DNA of 64,000 bases, taken from contig NC_031475.1 of NCBI RefSeq assembly GCF_000006565.2, positions 4,759,601 to 4,823,600 of the forward strand, written 5' to 3'. Source of the DNA: Toxoplasma gondii ME49. Lineage: Eukaryota; Apicomplexa; Conoidasida; Eucoccidiorida; Sarcocystidae. Of this stretch, positions 31,831 through 45,300 are shown in pieces. Each line of letters begins with the position of its first letter. Position 1 is the stretch's first letter. A model generated the notes under the pieces. The model saw only the letters and a program-made list of their open reading frames with translations. It ran no database searches and was not told the DNA's origin. The position numbers were made by a program, and so were the translations under genes.

Positions 31831-33972
31831 ATGGAAGATCCGGGCGGTTTGCCCCATTCTGAGATGGGAGTTAGCTGGTACGCACCCAACACGAATGGGG
31901 TGATTCATGTCTCCGAACAGAAAGCAAAAGTCCAAATGCGCTCCAGGTCAGACTGCAACGTGGCAGAAATGGACCATGCGCGTAACGAGGAGACGGGAAA
32001 GGGCGGCGCGCGCCGAGGCAGAAGACATTCTCTTCGCGTCGTGTGGTGGATCCTCCTTTTTTGCACTTTCTGCGTATTCATCGTCTTCAATCCATATGTT
32101 TCTTCCGTTCTGTTTCCGGGCGTCAGTCGAGTGCTCAGAACACGCGATGCCGGAAATGCTTCTGTTTTGGAGAGTCACTCGTCTCTCGTTGGTGATGCCT
32201 TTCACAAATCTCAACAAGAAGCACCGGAAGGCACCCCGCGCCCTGAACCACGCAGACCGGCAATGAGGAGAGGAATCAAATACTACCATTGGTCTCACAA
32301 AGTGTCATCTCAGTTGCAGCGCCAGCAGCCTGGAATCATCTTCTTCCTATTCTACGACGAGAAACAACCCGCAGATGGTGGCCAAACAGCGGAACAAAAG
32401 CAAGAAGAGGACAGCAAACATGGGAGTGGAGCATTGGGGAACTCCGTCGAACAGGTTCTCTCGGACTTCCAGGACCTCGCTGTTGACTTCAGCAGTCAAC
32501 CCATTTTCCACGTGACCGTTGCAAAGTCTCTTATGCACCACTGGGGTTACGTTCTGCCCGAAGGCAGCGAGGAGCGTCTGCCTCTCGCGCTTATCGTGGA
32601 AATGAACAAAGGCTGGAAGAAGTTCATCTTGAACGACAGACACCTCAACTACGAAAAAATGAGAAACTTCGAGGAACAATATTTCATGGGTGAGCTTACA
32701 GACAGCCTCCCCGATAGCGTTTTTGAGAGTGGACGAGTGCCATCACTGTCGCGAAGTGAATGAAGATCTACAATGCGAAAAACGCTGTGAGTGACTTCAT
32801 TTGCCCGTTTTGTTTACTGCGCGTGACCGGCAAATGACCTCATCCTTCTCCAAGAAGGAAGAGGGTTGAAGGTTTGAACCTACTTACTCCTTCCCTTTAT
32901 TTTCTGCCCCACCCTCTTGCCTCCGGCGATTTATTCGCTTCGGCTTTTTGTTCTGCAGGGAAGTTGTCACCATATCTGAGATCTGAGCCGGCAAGCACTG
33001 TGGACTCGCCTGAACAACATGTTGTCGTTCCTCTTGTCGGAGACACGTTCAGAAAAAACGTCGTAGAGAGCAAACACGATGCCCTCGTCCTCTTTTATGC
33101 ACCGTGGTAAGTAGAAACCTTCACATGGTGACAGACTGCCGACTAAAACACTCTCGGAGAAGAGTTGCGTGGCATCAGTCGACGTCTCGATCTTACGCCT
33201 CTACGATCCTGTATGCCCGGAGTCAAATGAGACGAAATGCAGTTTTATAGCTACAACCGAATGCAAGGGTGAAAGACTGCATTTATGAGATGACCAGGAA
33301 TGCCTATATGCTGTCATTTTGTTGATCTCGTAGGTGCGGCTTCTGCAAAAGATTTGAGCCTCGACTACGCCGCCTTGCAGCTGAATTTGCAAAAATCAGG
33401 TCTATCCGCTTCTACAAGATGGATGTCACGAAAAATGGTAATCTCGCTTAGAGACACGGCACCGATCAGATGTCCCTTTTTCGCAGAATGTCTTATATTC
33501 TAGCGCACTGGACACGGTCGTCCACCGATTCGAGCAGCACCAACAGAGGCCCTTTGCGGTCTCCTAGGCGGTGTATACGCGCTTACTAAGGAATCCCACT
33601 GTCTTCATTGTACCCATAAATACGTTGGTTGAAAGTTCGCGCTTCGCGGAATACAAATGATCTTGTCTGTCACCAAGGAATGACACTACCCTTATGCTGT
33701 GTCGCTGGTCTATCAGCGATCAGCAGCTCTTTTTTCTTCTTTGTTTCCTTACAGACATCGATCATCCTCACACACGTGTCGAACGCGTGCCGCACGTTGT
33801 TCTGTACCTCCGCGAAAAAAAACTGGAAATTCCCATCAAATTTGACCATTCCGTCGACGACGTTGTCGAGTACGGCAAAGAATTTCTTCTGAGCCACGCG
33901 ACGTGCAAACAAATTGACCTCGTGGCGGAAATTGATTGCGATTTTGGAGACACACCTGGTCATGAATTTTGA
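31831..33972 (+). CDS. Membrane-anchored PDI/thioredoxin-fold protein, CGFC active site
   Basis: Four exons in phase: 31831-32689 (donor GTGAGC), 32959-33106 (GTAAGT), 33334-33437, 33755-33972; 442 aa. ATG 31831 is in a good context (CACCATGG); the frame is open further up but only with non-ATG codons. A basic stretch (RRGRRHSLR) precedes a hydrophobic helix at about 69-95 (VVWWILLFCTFCVFIVF), so it is probably a type II signal anchor without a cleaved signal. Residues about 150-300 resemble a redox-inactive PDI b' domain (MNKGWKKFI...KLSPYLRSEP). About 305-420 is an a'-type thioredoxin domain with LVLFYAPWCGFC (W336, C337, C340), then FYKMDVTKND and a VPHVVLY cis-Pro region. Both active cysteines are present. 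No KDEL-type tail. Disulfide exchange in the ER or in a secretory-derived compartment is inferred. The apicoplast thioredoxin ATrx1 of Toxoplasma is also membrane-associated and is one possible identity, untested here. Confidence 0.75.
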
Positions 33973-36335
33973 GCCGGCATCTCGCAGCTTCTACTTCCCA
34001 GTGAAAATCCTTTTTGGTGAAAGGTAGTGTTTTGTAGTGTACCAACGGGGCCACGCTCTGGTCGGTATGTGCCACGTCGTTTGTTTTTGGGTTTCGCTGA
34101 GACGTTCGCGACGTGTGTCCTGATGAAAACGTTACAACGTTGAGATGCTCGTGAAAGTCGATAATATCAATGGACTTACGGAGTTCAGAGACAGCCTAGC
34201 TGCGCTGACGGGGTGACCGAGCAAGCTTTTTTTTAGTCAGTGAGGCGGTGTATTTTCGTTGACAGGCTGTACCACCTTTCTCGGGTGAAACCAGGAGCAA
34301 GGAAAGCTGCACTTGTACTTCATGTCGAACACGTGGATCATGGGCGTGAGCAAGGCGCCATCTTGGTGTACTGTGACATATGCTTTTGGGGTGGATCTAA
34401 CAAACGTGACACTCGACACAGACAACTAGCTCAACGCCTTCATTCAGGATCCTGGGTGCCAGCGGGACCTTGCTGAGAGGTCCACACACATTCAGGTGTC
34501 CACGCACTGTCGGCTCGAGGGTAACATAGTGTCTAGTTTGAACTGAGTTTACGAATTTCCCTGCTTTCTGCAACAGCTACGGCCGTCGAGCCAGTTTGAG
34601 AGGGAAATGTAAGGCATTCCGAGAGTTTCAACAGAAAGTGTGCTTCTATTTCCATCCTTGGTCCATCTCGCGGGCCGCAAATACCACGAAGCTCCATACA
34701 TCCTTTAGGTAGGAACGAACGCAGGGGCTCTCGAAGGGAGAACTTTATCAGCCCAGAGGGAGTTGCGTAAACGCGTACAGAGACAGGACCTCTCTGGATC
34801 TTGGAGCGTAATCGACGAAGATCTAAATGTGCATCTCAAGGGACGTGGTCGTTGAGGAAGCGGGAACCTGGTCGCCACAGCCTTTCTAGAAGGGCCTGTT
34901 TCTCCATGCCAGAAACAGAACAGATGTACGCGATTTGCTGGCTCGAGGGGAGCTGGGAAACCTTTTCTCACAAGTATCCAGCTACGTTGACAAACGAAGT
35001 CGAATCCCTCTGCAATTTTCAGGTGACTAAGACAGCTCGCCTACTGACTTAGTCTAAAGGCCTGTGTGAACGGGAGAACTGTCGCTTCGCGTGGATGATG
35101 GATACTCGGTCAGGCACCGAAGAAGCTTCCACTTCAGGACTCCATCGAGAGGTAGAGTGCCAGACGATTTTCCGCACTTTCGAAGAAGGGACACAATCAT
35201 ACATTTCCGGACTACGCCGAGCAAATGAAATTGCCTTGTCACCCGCATAGCGAGAAGACAGTCGATCCTCTCGCTTTTGTCTTCGCACTGTCTTGTCGCG
35301 GCGCCGCATTCAGGTCAGCGCAAAGCGTCTCCTCAAGACGCTTTTCGGCTCGCAAAATACATGCACTTTCTTTATTAATCCGGTGAAAATCCACAGTTTT
35401 CTGCCGGGCAAAAACAACTGCGGTCCGACCCAGCGGACTCACATACGCATGCGTTCGCTGTTTTGTCGTTTTTTCGAGCTTGCTCTGGTCTTTCTCGTTG
35501 ACTTGATGCTGCTTCTCTCACTTAAAAACCGGAGGAGTCCGCAAAGATGCGGTGTGCAGGATCACACTGAAAAAGACCCCTGTAACTCTTGCATCTTCCG
35601 TGAGCCGTCCGTCCACCCATCTTTTTAAATCGTGTTTTTCGCGTCCGCTTCTACAAGCTCCATTTTGGTCTGGCTGTCCAGGTACGGAGAAAGTCTCTAT
35701 TTCTTTTTCGTTTCTGCGGCTCTGAGTCTTCGCGGCGACGCTGACTTTGGCGGGCGCTTCCGACATATTCTTTTTGGAATGTTTCTTCCCTCTTAGGTTT
35801 CCAGGACTGCATGCTTTTGGCAGTTTCCTCTTCTCATTTCCCGCCTTTTCGTACCGGAGTGCTTTCCGTAGACTCAAACAGATGCACAGACTCCGTCTGC
35901 CCCGCTCAGCGTTTCGCCGCCGTCGTCGATTTCGGCATTCAGGTGACCCCCTCTTCAGATCCTTCGGTCTGTCACCACAGTTGACTAAAAGATGTCCCTT
36001 TTCAAGTTTTTTTTTTCTTTCGTCAACCTTCTTTGATTTTGCCTCCTGCCTTCGAGCAGTTGCCGGCAACTGATTTTCAGCCGTAGGGCCCGTCTCGATA
36101 CTCCCGAATTTCAGGTCTTTCCCCCGACTCCCTACCCCTTTCTCTCTTCCCAGCCTTCCCTTTTGGAGATTTCCCGCCAGTTTCTCTGTTCCGCGTTCGC
36201 GGTTCGTCTTGCCTTGTCTGCGACATAACCACAGCACAGCGCTCTTTTCGCAGTCCCACCCTGCTTTTTTTAATATCTAACTCAGTTAATTCGTGTCGAG
36301 TTTGATATTCACCTGCGTTACTGAGGTGCCTTGAA
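33973..36335. other. Intergenic, about 2.4 kb, upstream of HflX
   Basis: Holds the 3' end of the PDI-like gene and the HflX promoter/5' UTR. The stretch 35.6-36.3 kb is strongly pyrimidine-rich on the plus strand, common in long coccidian 5' leaders. Several minus-strand frames there are non-ATG mirror images of that tract. No gene supported. Confidence 0.45.
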
Positions 36336-39300
36336 ATGGCTTTGCAGATCTTTCTGTTTCCTCGCGCCAGAAGGCGCCTCTTGTCCCGGCGATCTGTTCA
36401 TCTCGCTTCTTCGCCGGTCTGTCCCTCGCCCCCTTTCTCTGTCTTGCCTCCACCTTCCCCTGCTTCTTTACCCTCATCGGGCATGTCTTTTTCCCTCTAC
36501 ACATGGTCTTCTCCGTCAGTCGTCTGTCCAACCTCTCCTTTTTCCCCGTCGTTCTCTTCCTCCCTTTTCTCTCATTCTCGTTCTTCGCTCTCCTCGGTTT
36601 CTTCCTCTCTGCGTCGCTCGCCGACCCTGTCGAGTCTTTCCTCAGCTCGTGCGTCGGAGCTGCTCTCTTCGCGCCCTCGGAACTGCGCCACAGAACCACC
36701 CACTCAGAGCGTGGCGGGCGACCTGCGCGGCTGCATGCGTTTTCTTGGCACAGCTGCGGGAAGGGAGACAGGAGCCGCAGACAAGCCGCCGACGTCCAGA
36801 GCGCCGGTCTCCGAAAAATACTGCGAAGAACCGCGACGCGAGAAGAAGCGAGAAGTCCTTCTGCTCCACGTTCTGTTCAAAGGAGGACCACGCGGTCACG
36901 TGAAAGGAATGCGAAGGAAGACCAAGGAGGTGAGAGGCCATGGCAAGAGACAGAGACAGAGAAGAGAAGGACGCACACACAGAGAGAGACAGAGAAGAGA
37001 AGGACGCACACAGAGAGAGAGACAGAGAAGAGAAGGACGCACACAGAGAGAGAGACAAAGCTTCAAGCAGGATGCAGAATGGACTGCAGGAACCAGACAC
37101 AGCAGGAGAAGACAGGATATGCTGTAGAGCCACAGAAGTCTCATACTTCCTCTGCATGTTGCAGCATCTGTTCGCATGTCTCTTCCTCTCCTCGGTGTGT
37201 GTCTCTTCCACTTTGGGTTTAGTAGAAAGAGACGAGACAGCAGCGCTGTGGCTCCTCTGGTGAGGGAACACCGCAGACAAGAGGAGAGGAAGCTGCACAA
37301 GTCCCCGACTTCGACACACCTCCTTGCTCGGCGTTTCTTTCCTTCGCTTCTGTCTCTTCGTCAGTTGTCACCCTTTTAGTTTCCATTGCTGCTGCCTCCG
37401 GTTTCCGCCACAGTCTCTTCTGTCGGAGTGTTTGCTTGCTTTCTTTCGACGATGTTCTGCGTCTCTCCACGCCCACCCCTCTACACGCAATGAAACCTAC
37501 ATTAATCCTGTCTCTCTTTTCTTCTTCGTCTGTCTGGGTGCCCTGGGCTTCTTTCTCGTTTCTTGTTCTCTCTCCGCCATCCTCGTCAACTTCCGCTTTG
37601 CTGCTGGCGAGGATTCTAGGTCTGCCCTGCCCTGTCTGTGGCCGGCGTCTGCCTGCTTCTTCGCCTCAGCTTGCTGGCAGCATTTTCTCGACTGTCCAGG
37701 TCGCTTGCAACTCAAGTCTCTTCCTGAATCTCTCGCTTAGCCGTTTCTCCGTCTCGCGCTGTTCTTTTTCATTGCCTTCGCTAGGAGATTCTCTGGGAAG
37801 TGCGAGAGGCGATCGGCTTGGCTCGAGCCGCCAACTGGCGAGTCGTTCGAGGCCCGGGCGCCACGGAAGGTAACAGTTTCCTCTAGGTTCGACTTATATG
37901 AGGAGAAGATGGTACCTCTGTGTGTAGGCTCTGCCTTCTCCGGAGCTGGTGGAGCGAGTCCAAAGTGCCTTTTTCGTGATTCTCTCACCGTGGATGAGAA
38001 GCAGTTTCCTCGAGGAAGACGGTGTTAACGTGTACATCTCGCTGCAGACAACGCCACGAAACTCTTTACACAGAAATCCATACACCGTCGCATATGTAGA
38101 AATCGGTACATGCGCGTCCACATATATCGTTACATGTTTGTATTTATACCCAAAAATCGAGACATGCGGAGATGAAGGTGCCACCTTGGCTATACATATC
38201 TACATACATATCTACATACATATCTGCATATAGTTGTTTAGGTCATATGTGATGTAGAATGTTGTACATATTTTCCATATAGCTTCATGGAGATATTTTT
38301 CAAGCCGGTTCTTTCTGAATCGGAGGAACATTGCTGTGACATGAACAGTCGCGTGACGTCGCAAAGAATCGTCCTGTTTTTCTGCTGACGGTCCTGGATG
38401 TCGACACAGGAAACTAGGAGGCCAACCTTTTCACTTTTTCCTTGTTCCCATGTCTTGTGTTTGCATGTCTTCCTCTCTTTTTTTCCTCCGCAGACAGCGA
38501 GGGCCGGAGCTGGCAGCGATCTCTGTGGGAGGACAAGGAAGAAGAAAGTGCATGCGCCTCAGAGGGATCGAGCGCCTTTCTTGCTGAGACTGAAGGACCT
38601 GCCGGGGCGAGGCGCCCAACCAAGGACTCGCGAGGGAATCGCGAAGAAAACGGTGACGTGAAAGAAGAAGCGCGTGCAGTGTCGATAGCGCTTGAGCACG
38701 AGGCTGGGGGAAACGAGGTGAAACGGATCGAAACTGAGCAAGAACGAATTCGCGAACAGGAAGAAGAGCCGCAGACGGGAGGAAACACAGATGCTGAGAG
38801 CCTGCAGGAGTACGCGGGGCCTTCGGGGGGTGTCGATGGCACCGCGGCGCAAGCAGAGAAGGCTTGTTTTGCGCAGGTTCCAGCTGAGACGAGAAGGAGG
38901 AAGGAGAAGCCACAGAAGAGAAGAAATGCAGCAGAAGAACAAGAGCTCGCACTCGCAGAGAGCTGCGTAGTTGTTGTTCGGCAAGAAAACCCACAGTTCC
39001 TTTTCGGGAAAGGAAAGGTGAGGACATATCATAGCATCCACAGTTGAAGATACTCGGTTTTTCATACACAGACACAGAGATGTGGAGACTTTTGTCTGCG
39101 CAAATGTATTCATGTGTATCTCCCGTCCGTGACCTGGAAATATGTCTCGTTCACATGTGCGGTCCTCGTCGCTGTGGCTGTTTTATCTTTGTCACATCGT
39201 CTAGGTTTCACTCGCCATCATCTGCTTATTCTTCTGGCCAGTTCAAGTGCCTGCGTCCATTCTTCTTCGTCCATTTTTCGAATGTGGTCTCCGGTTCCTT

Positions 39301-42300
39301 GCGTCAACAACGGCCGCGTCTGTCTCCAGTCTGTCTCTGACAAGCGCGACATGTTTCGAGCAGTACGCACACACATATGATACATTATGTTTATGCATGA
39401 ATAAAGTCGCAGTTGGAGGCAGTCTGCTGGAAGCCGTTCACGCGTCTTGGCCGACAGTCTTGCAAGGACTATGGATTGATTTCTCTTTTGGAGGGAGTCC
39501 GTGGAGGCTGGTGGCGGCCCCGATGTTGAGAGTTAAAGTGTCTGCTTGTGCGTTTCGTCCACGCTTGTTTTTTTTTTCGTCGAGACTCGGTCCCCTCATT
39601 ATCTGTGTCTGTGCTGTGGCTTTTTCCCCGACTCTCGCCAGCTGCAGGAAATCGTTTCCTTTTTCAGCAAGCGACCGACGCCCTTCGTCTTCATAAACTG
39701 CAGCAACGCCTTCACGTCCATTCCTCTTCCAGAGAGTTTGGCAGAGGTTCACTCTCAGGGTGTGGATGTCTCTGCTGCTTCGAGTTCTTCTGACTGCGCT
39801 TGGGTACGCCGTCCTCGCTTTGCATGCGCAGCTCACCTCGCGTCTCGGAGCTTCCAGGCACCTCGAGAAGAGACAGAACGGATCCTTGCTCAAGAACGCG
39901 GGATCCAAGTGTTCCCCCTTCAGGTCCCAAGAGCACGCGTCGCGCTTCTCTCTCTTCAATTCTCTCTTTCTGTTCAGGAATCTTCTCGGCCAAGTGCTTC
40001 TCCACCCGGACGTGACACCCGTTCTTCCTCTTCGTCTTCTTCGTCTTCTTCGTCTTCTTCGTCTTCTTCCTCTTCGTCTTCTTCGTCTTCTTCGTCTTCT
40101 TCCTCTTCGTCTTGTGGATCTTCGCCGCTGTTCGGTCAGTATGGGTACTACAGCAAAAACAGGTCGATTGCGGGGAGACTGATGATGAGCTCGAGCAACG
40201 ACAAGACCAGTGCGGGTCTGCGCCCCGTTCAACTCGAGTATTTGCAGCAGGCGTTCGAAGCTTCGCTCGCGGGTGCAGCAGCTGAATTCGAAGAGCGAAG
40301 AAGAAGAGAGCGAGCAGAAGACCCAGCGACATCCCGACGCGTTGGTATCTCCTGGTCAGCTCGCGATGCAGAGAGCGAAGGTGAAGACGAAGAAGGAGAC
40401 GATCAAAATGATGGAGATGAAGAATATGAAGATGAAGAATATGAAGATGAAGAATATGAAGATGGAGAAGAGGAGTGTGGAGGAGAAAGGGGATTGGAAG
40501 AGGAGGTGGAAGGCGACTCAGAGGACGTCGCAGAAGAGAAGGACCGGGTTGCCTTGTGGCTCAGACGGCGGGAAAAGGTGCAAGTTGTGGATCGACAACG
40601 CGTGATTCTGGAGATCTTTACCTCACAGGCACGGAATAAAAAAGCCATGCTTCAAGTAAGAATCGTGAATCCTGTTCCGACTCCCTGTTTTCTTTTCGAA
40701 GCATTTCGCGACAGTCGTGACAACTTGTCCATCTCCGTCGCTTCCACCCCAGTGTTCTGCTGCTTCACTGAACAGTCTCCCGTGGCTGCCAAGAAGATTT
40801 CAGACTTGGGCCTCCGAACTCGGTTCCTTTCAACTCTCTCCGCGTTCTACGCCAAGGCTTTCTTCATGACGCAAAGTCACCACTGCGTCGTGTCTCGGCC
40901 TGCTCTCGAGGGTTTAGAGTTTACAGTTTCGTTCGGGGGGAATGAAAGAGACAGCGTCTTTATTCGTGACCGATGGGCAGAGCTATTTCACCACTACCTT
41001 GAATGATTGGTCAGTCACTGTCTTACACTTGACTCCCGGATGGGATTCCATGCTGAACCGAACCAAGACAGGTGCACGGTGGAGGCATCAGTCTTTGCAG
41101 AAGCTCTGTTTCAACGAACTTTAAAGGACAATCTTCCAGAGAGTAAGTCCGAGTCTGAATTCACATCGCTTCTCAATCCGACGAAGGTTTTAGATTCATC
41201 TCCCTCGAAAAATTACTGTCTTCAATAGGTCGCTCTGGCCCGAGTCGCCTACCTCCGTTCGCGCCTCCTGTCCGGCTCTGAGGTTCGCCGCCGACAGCTC
41301 TTCGAGTTGATCTATGGCGCCTCCAAAATTCGGGGCTGTGCCCCTGGAACACAGGTCCGTTTTTCAAAAGGAAAGTGCGAACAAAGGAATTCAACTCAGG
41401 AAAGAAAGAGTCAGCGATCTTTCTGGGAAAGAGAAAACATGAAAATCCCTCGTTGTTAAGCCGGATCGTTTTCTTCTCTTGATTCGGACTGGGGTGCATC
41501 TATGTATGTTGAAGTGTGTAAACGCGGAGATTTGCGGAGACACAAAGATCTATGAATCGCATTGTGCCTTGATATGCTTTAAATTCTAACGAGCATGAGA
41601 GGAAGCAAGGCTCGCTTCCCCGCCTCATAGTGGATTATGCAGAAACGTCTACGCGTATACAGATATGTATTACATATTTGTCTATGCGTGTATATATTTA
41701 AAGACACACCTGCAGGAAGAGAGATAGGGTTTGAGAGAGGAGAATTTGTTGAGCCTTGCGATCCTTTTCAGTGGGTTTAGAAGAAACACGGCAAGAATAT
41801 ATTCACCCTCTCCTTTGCCTTCCGGTTCTTGCCTTTTGATAACAAATCAGAGGCGAGGCCGAGCCTAAGAGCGTCTTCGTGCGACAACCACCTGCATGAT
41901 ATGGGGCACTGCTTATGTCCCTTGTTTTTCTTCGAGCTTCCGTCCGAGACCTGGTTTTCGTTTTCTTCGGCTCTGGAGTCTTCATGCACCTCCACCTCTG
42001 TTTTTCTCCGTCGAAGAAGGTAGTTTGCATAAACGTAGAAATCCTGTTGTGTAATGTGTCACGGGGACTTCTCCTCGCTGCGACGGCGAGCTTAGCAAGT
42101 TACATACGGATTCTTTTCTAGTGATGATGGGCGCGCTCTCTGTTTAGGTCACACAGTGGCTCGGCGAAGTCACGGAACAATACATTCCTTCCCCGCGAGG
42201 CCCAAAGGAAGATTTTGAGAGGCAGTATGTCGATTCTCTCATGAAGCGCCTGCGGGCACAAGTTGCCCAGGTGAGGAGCTGCTCTGGAGAGGAAATCTGA

Positions 42301-45300
42301 AACAAGAAGTCCAAGAGACGCTAGAGGAGGAACGCGCGGGGCGCGTGAGTTCAAAACAGCAGGCGAAGAGAAACCCAGAGAAGAAGATGTGAAGCGATGC
42401 CTGTGAAACCAACAAGAGAACAGAGGGAGGAAGGGAGACTAGGGGAGTCAGAGCGATCACCGCATATGTCGGAGATGGCGAGCTGTGAACTTGAGTGTCC
42501 GGTGAAGTTTGGGAAAGAAATCTCCCTCAGAACCAACAGAGAAAAGCGTGCTCACTTCCACCTTTCTTCAATCTCTTTGTTTGTCCCTTCAGGAAGCGGC
42601 AACTGTGGAACACCAGCGCCGGGGTCGATCGGGACTGCCTTGTCTGGCACTTGTGGGGTACACGAACGCAGGGAAATCGAGGTTGATAAATGCACTGACG
42701 AAGAATGGACAACTGCGAAGTGAAGATCGCCTTTTCTGCACGTTGGACACAAAGATGAAGCACCTGCGACTGCCGAACGGGTCCAAGTGCGTCCTCATGG
42801 ACTCCATAGGTTTCATTCAGGTATGGAGACGAAGGAAAAAAGAATCATTTGCGAAGATCTCCCTTGTCCGTATCTCCTGAAGGGCCTCCTTTGTTTCTAC
42901 GTGTACTTGAGGGTCACCTAGTGTCTTTATATAGTCATCTGGATGTGATGGGAAGACAGCGCAAACAGAGGATGTAAGAGAGAGCAGGATGTTCACAAAT
43001 GGCGAACTCATGCCCGGGTTGTGTCACTTTGCCGCGTGGATGCCCTCCGCGATGGAAACCACGGAGACAAGAGAAATCTTGCAAAGACACCAAAATCACA
43101 AACGGACGAGGGGAAGAAGGTGACACCGCAAAACCTCTGGCACTCGCTCTCTTTCTCCTAGTGGAACGCTCCCTGTTCGCTGCACAGTCGCTCTCCTAAC
43201 TTTGAGTACCTGCCCTGAAGGTACAGCCTAAACTGCATCCCTCAACAGACATACCTGACTTCTCTCCGTTTTTGGACGCCGCGAAGTCTCGCCTCTGGCG
43301 TTTTGAAATTTGCGTCGTGTCGTCGTGTGGCTAGTTCGCCTGCCACAGTCTGCACAAAGGCCGAGACCTTTCTTCACAGTTTGTACCGTTACATTCGGGA
43401 GCATGGAGTTACATTCTGTGATCCTAAATGTTCACGCTGGTGTAACCCAAAGAGCGAATGATAGAGACGTCACAGCGCTGGAGCTCCCTATTTCTTCATC
43501 CGATGTGGTATCGAGCGTCGATTTGGAAAACCAGGATGTATATACAGTTTGCATGCACACTGCGATGTCTGACTGCTTTCGCGTTTTTCAGGGCCTTCCC
43601 CTCTCCCTCTGTGGAGCGTTTCAGGCGACGCTGGACGAGCTGCTCCACGCCGACATTCTTTTGCATGTAGTGGACGTGAGCCATCCCATGTGGCAGCACC
43701 AGCGGCGAGTGGTGCTGCAGGCGCTCTACCAAAATGCCAAGACGGTGGCGACGAGGAGAAAGTCGGGAGAAGAACAGATCCAGAGCCGCGAGCTTCTGCG
43801 ACAACAGCTGCAGGCGCCGTTGCCTGCATTTTCGCGCTGCTTTCTGGAGGGGGGCGAAAACGAGGAGGGTCGAGAGGGCGAGAGACCGAAGAGCCTGAGT
43901 CTGCTCCACGCGGTCGACGCAGAGCAGGCATTCGAAGAAACGAAGCTCGTGGAAAGAGTGATGGGGAACACTCGTATCATAGAAGTCTGGAACAAAGTCG
44001 ACCTGGTGGAAAGCGACAGGCGCATGGCCGCCATTGCGCGACTCGCCCCTCTCAATGCTGTCCTCGTCAGCGCAGAAGACGGCACAGGACTCGATCTCTT
44101 GACGCAAGTAGGCTGTTCTGAAACCACGCAAGCCGTCACGGACGCCACTTCTCGCGTGGACCCCTATCCGTAGTGTCTACTTTAGAAATGCAGAACTTCC
44201 CGCGTTTTACATCGAAAAACACAGTTAGGCTCGAGGTCCCTCGGCGGCCTTCGACTTTCGAGTGCGACGCCGCAGAAAGGTGGAAGGCACGTCTACCCAG
44301 CAGAAGCCGCACAATTCCGTCCGTAGTCTTGGTGTGCTACAGGCGTGGAAGGCGCCGATGCGGAAGGCCTCTATCGCGTTAGCCGTTGATTCTAACACTT
44401 TAGCAGTGTGTGACTGCATTTTTCAAAAGAAAGGGAAATCAAGAGTTTCTTGCACACCCAGACTCAACACATTGAGCAAAAGCGCCGGATGGGAAGAAAA
44501 GGGGGTCTGTAGGCTTGAGGAAAAGGCACGAGAAAGGCGTTACTTGCCGGAAGAAACAGAAAAAACGTTTAGAACGGGTCTCGCTGTAAAACCAACGGCT
44601 GCTTTTCGAACGACTAGCACAGTGCATGTGCGTGTCACTAGCCCTTTCTTCTCCCGCCTTCGGTCGGCGAAAGTTTTCGTCTCTTGTCTAGTGTGGACAC
44701 TGCCAATTTTTCAATGTTGAAGTGATCAAGGGAAGTCGAGGTGGTCTCTCGGGTCTCTGTCTTGCGGCTTCTCCTAGGACAGCACTAAAACCGAACTGGG
44801 GGCAGCAAAGGAGGCTCAGAAGTGCTAGGTGGGTGGCGACGATGTGTGTCATCGCTTAGTTTTTTATCAATGTTGATTCCTGAGACGTTCCAGCTCTGGA
44901 TGTCCGAATGTCTGTTCAACACTTCGTGACCCGAAAGGTACTCAGTGGGGGGCGGAGCGGGAGTGTAGCTTCTGTGGGTGCCTGATTGCTTCTGCGTCGC
45001 ACATCTCTGTTTTCCTTTAGTTGCTCCAAGATAGCATTGCACAAACACGCCGAGCTAAGCGCGTTCGGTTGGCCAAGGTGGAGTTCCCCGCGGAACACGC
45101 GCAAGGTGTTTTTTCCTTCATCACTCAGCACTGTCAGGTAGGCCAGGTGAACTGCGAGACGGAGGAGACACAGAAAACTACGTGTGAGTTTCCGTCCCAC
45201 CTCTGCATCGAGGAACGACTCAGAAAAACGCGGGTCTTTCTTGTTAGCGATGTCAGTGGCGGAACAGCGTAAAGAGAATGTGGTAGAAAAAAAGGCGCTT

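Noticed and set aside
35518..36237. 239-codon minus-strand frame upstream of HflX
   Set aside because: Begins with GTG, is Lys/Arg/Glu-rich only because it mirrors a long pyrimidine tract, and has no domain.
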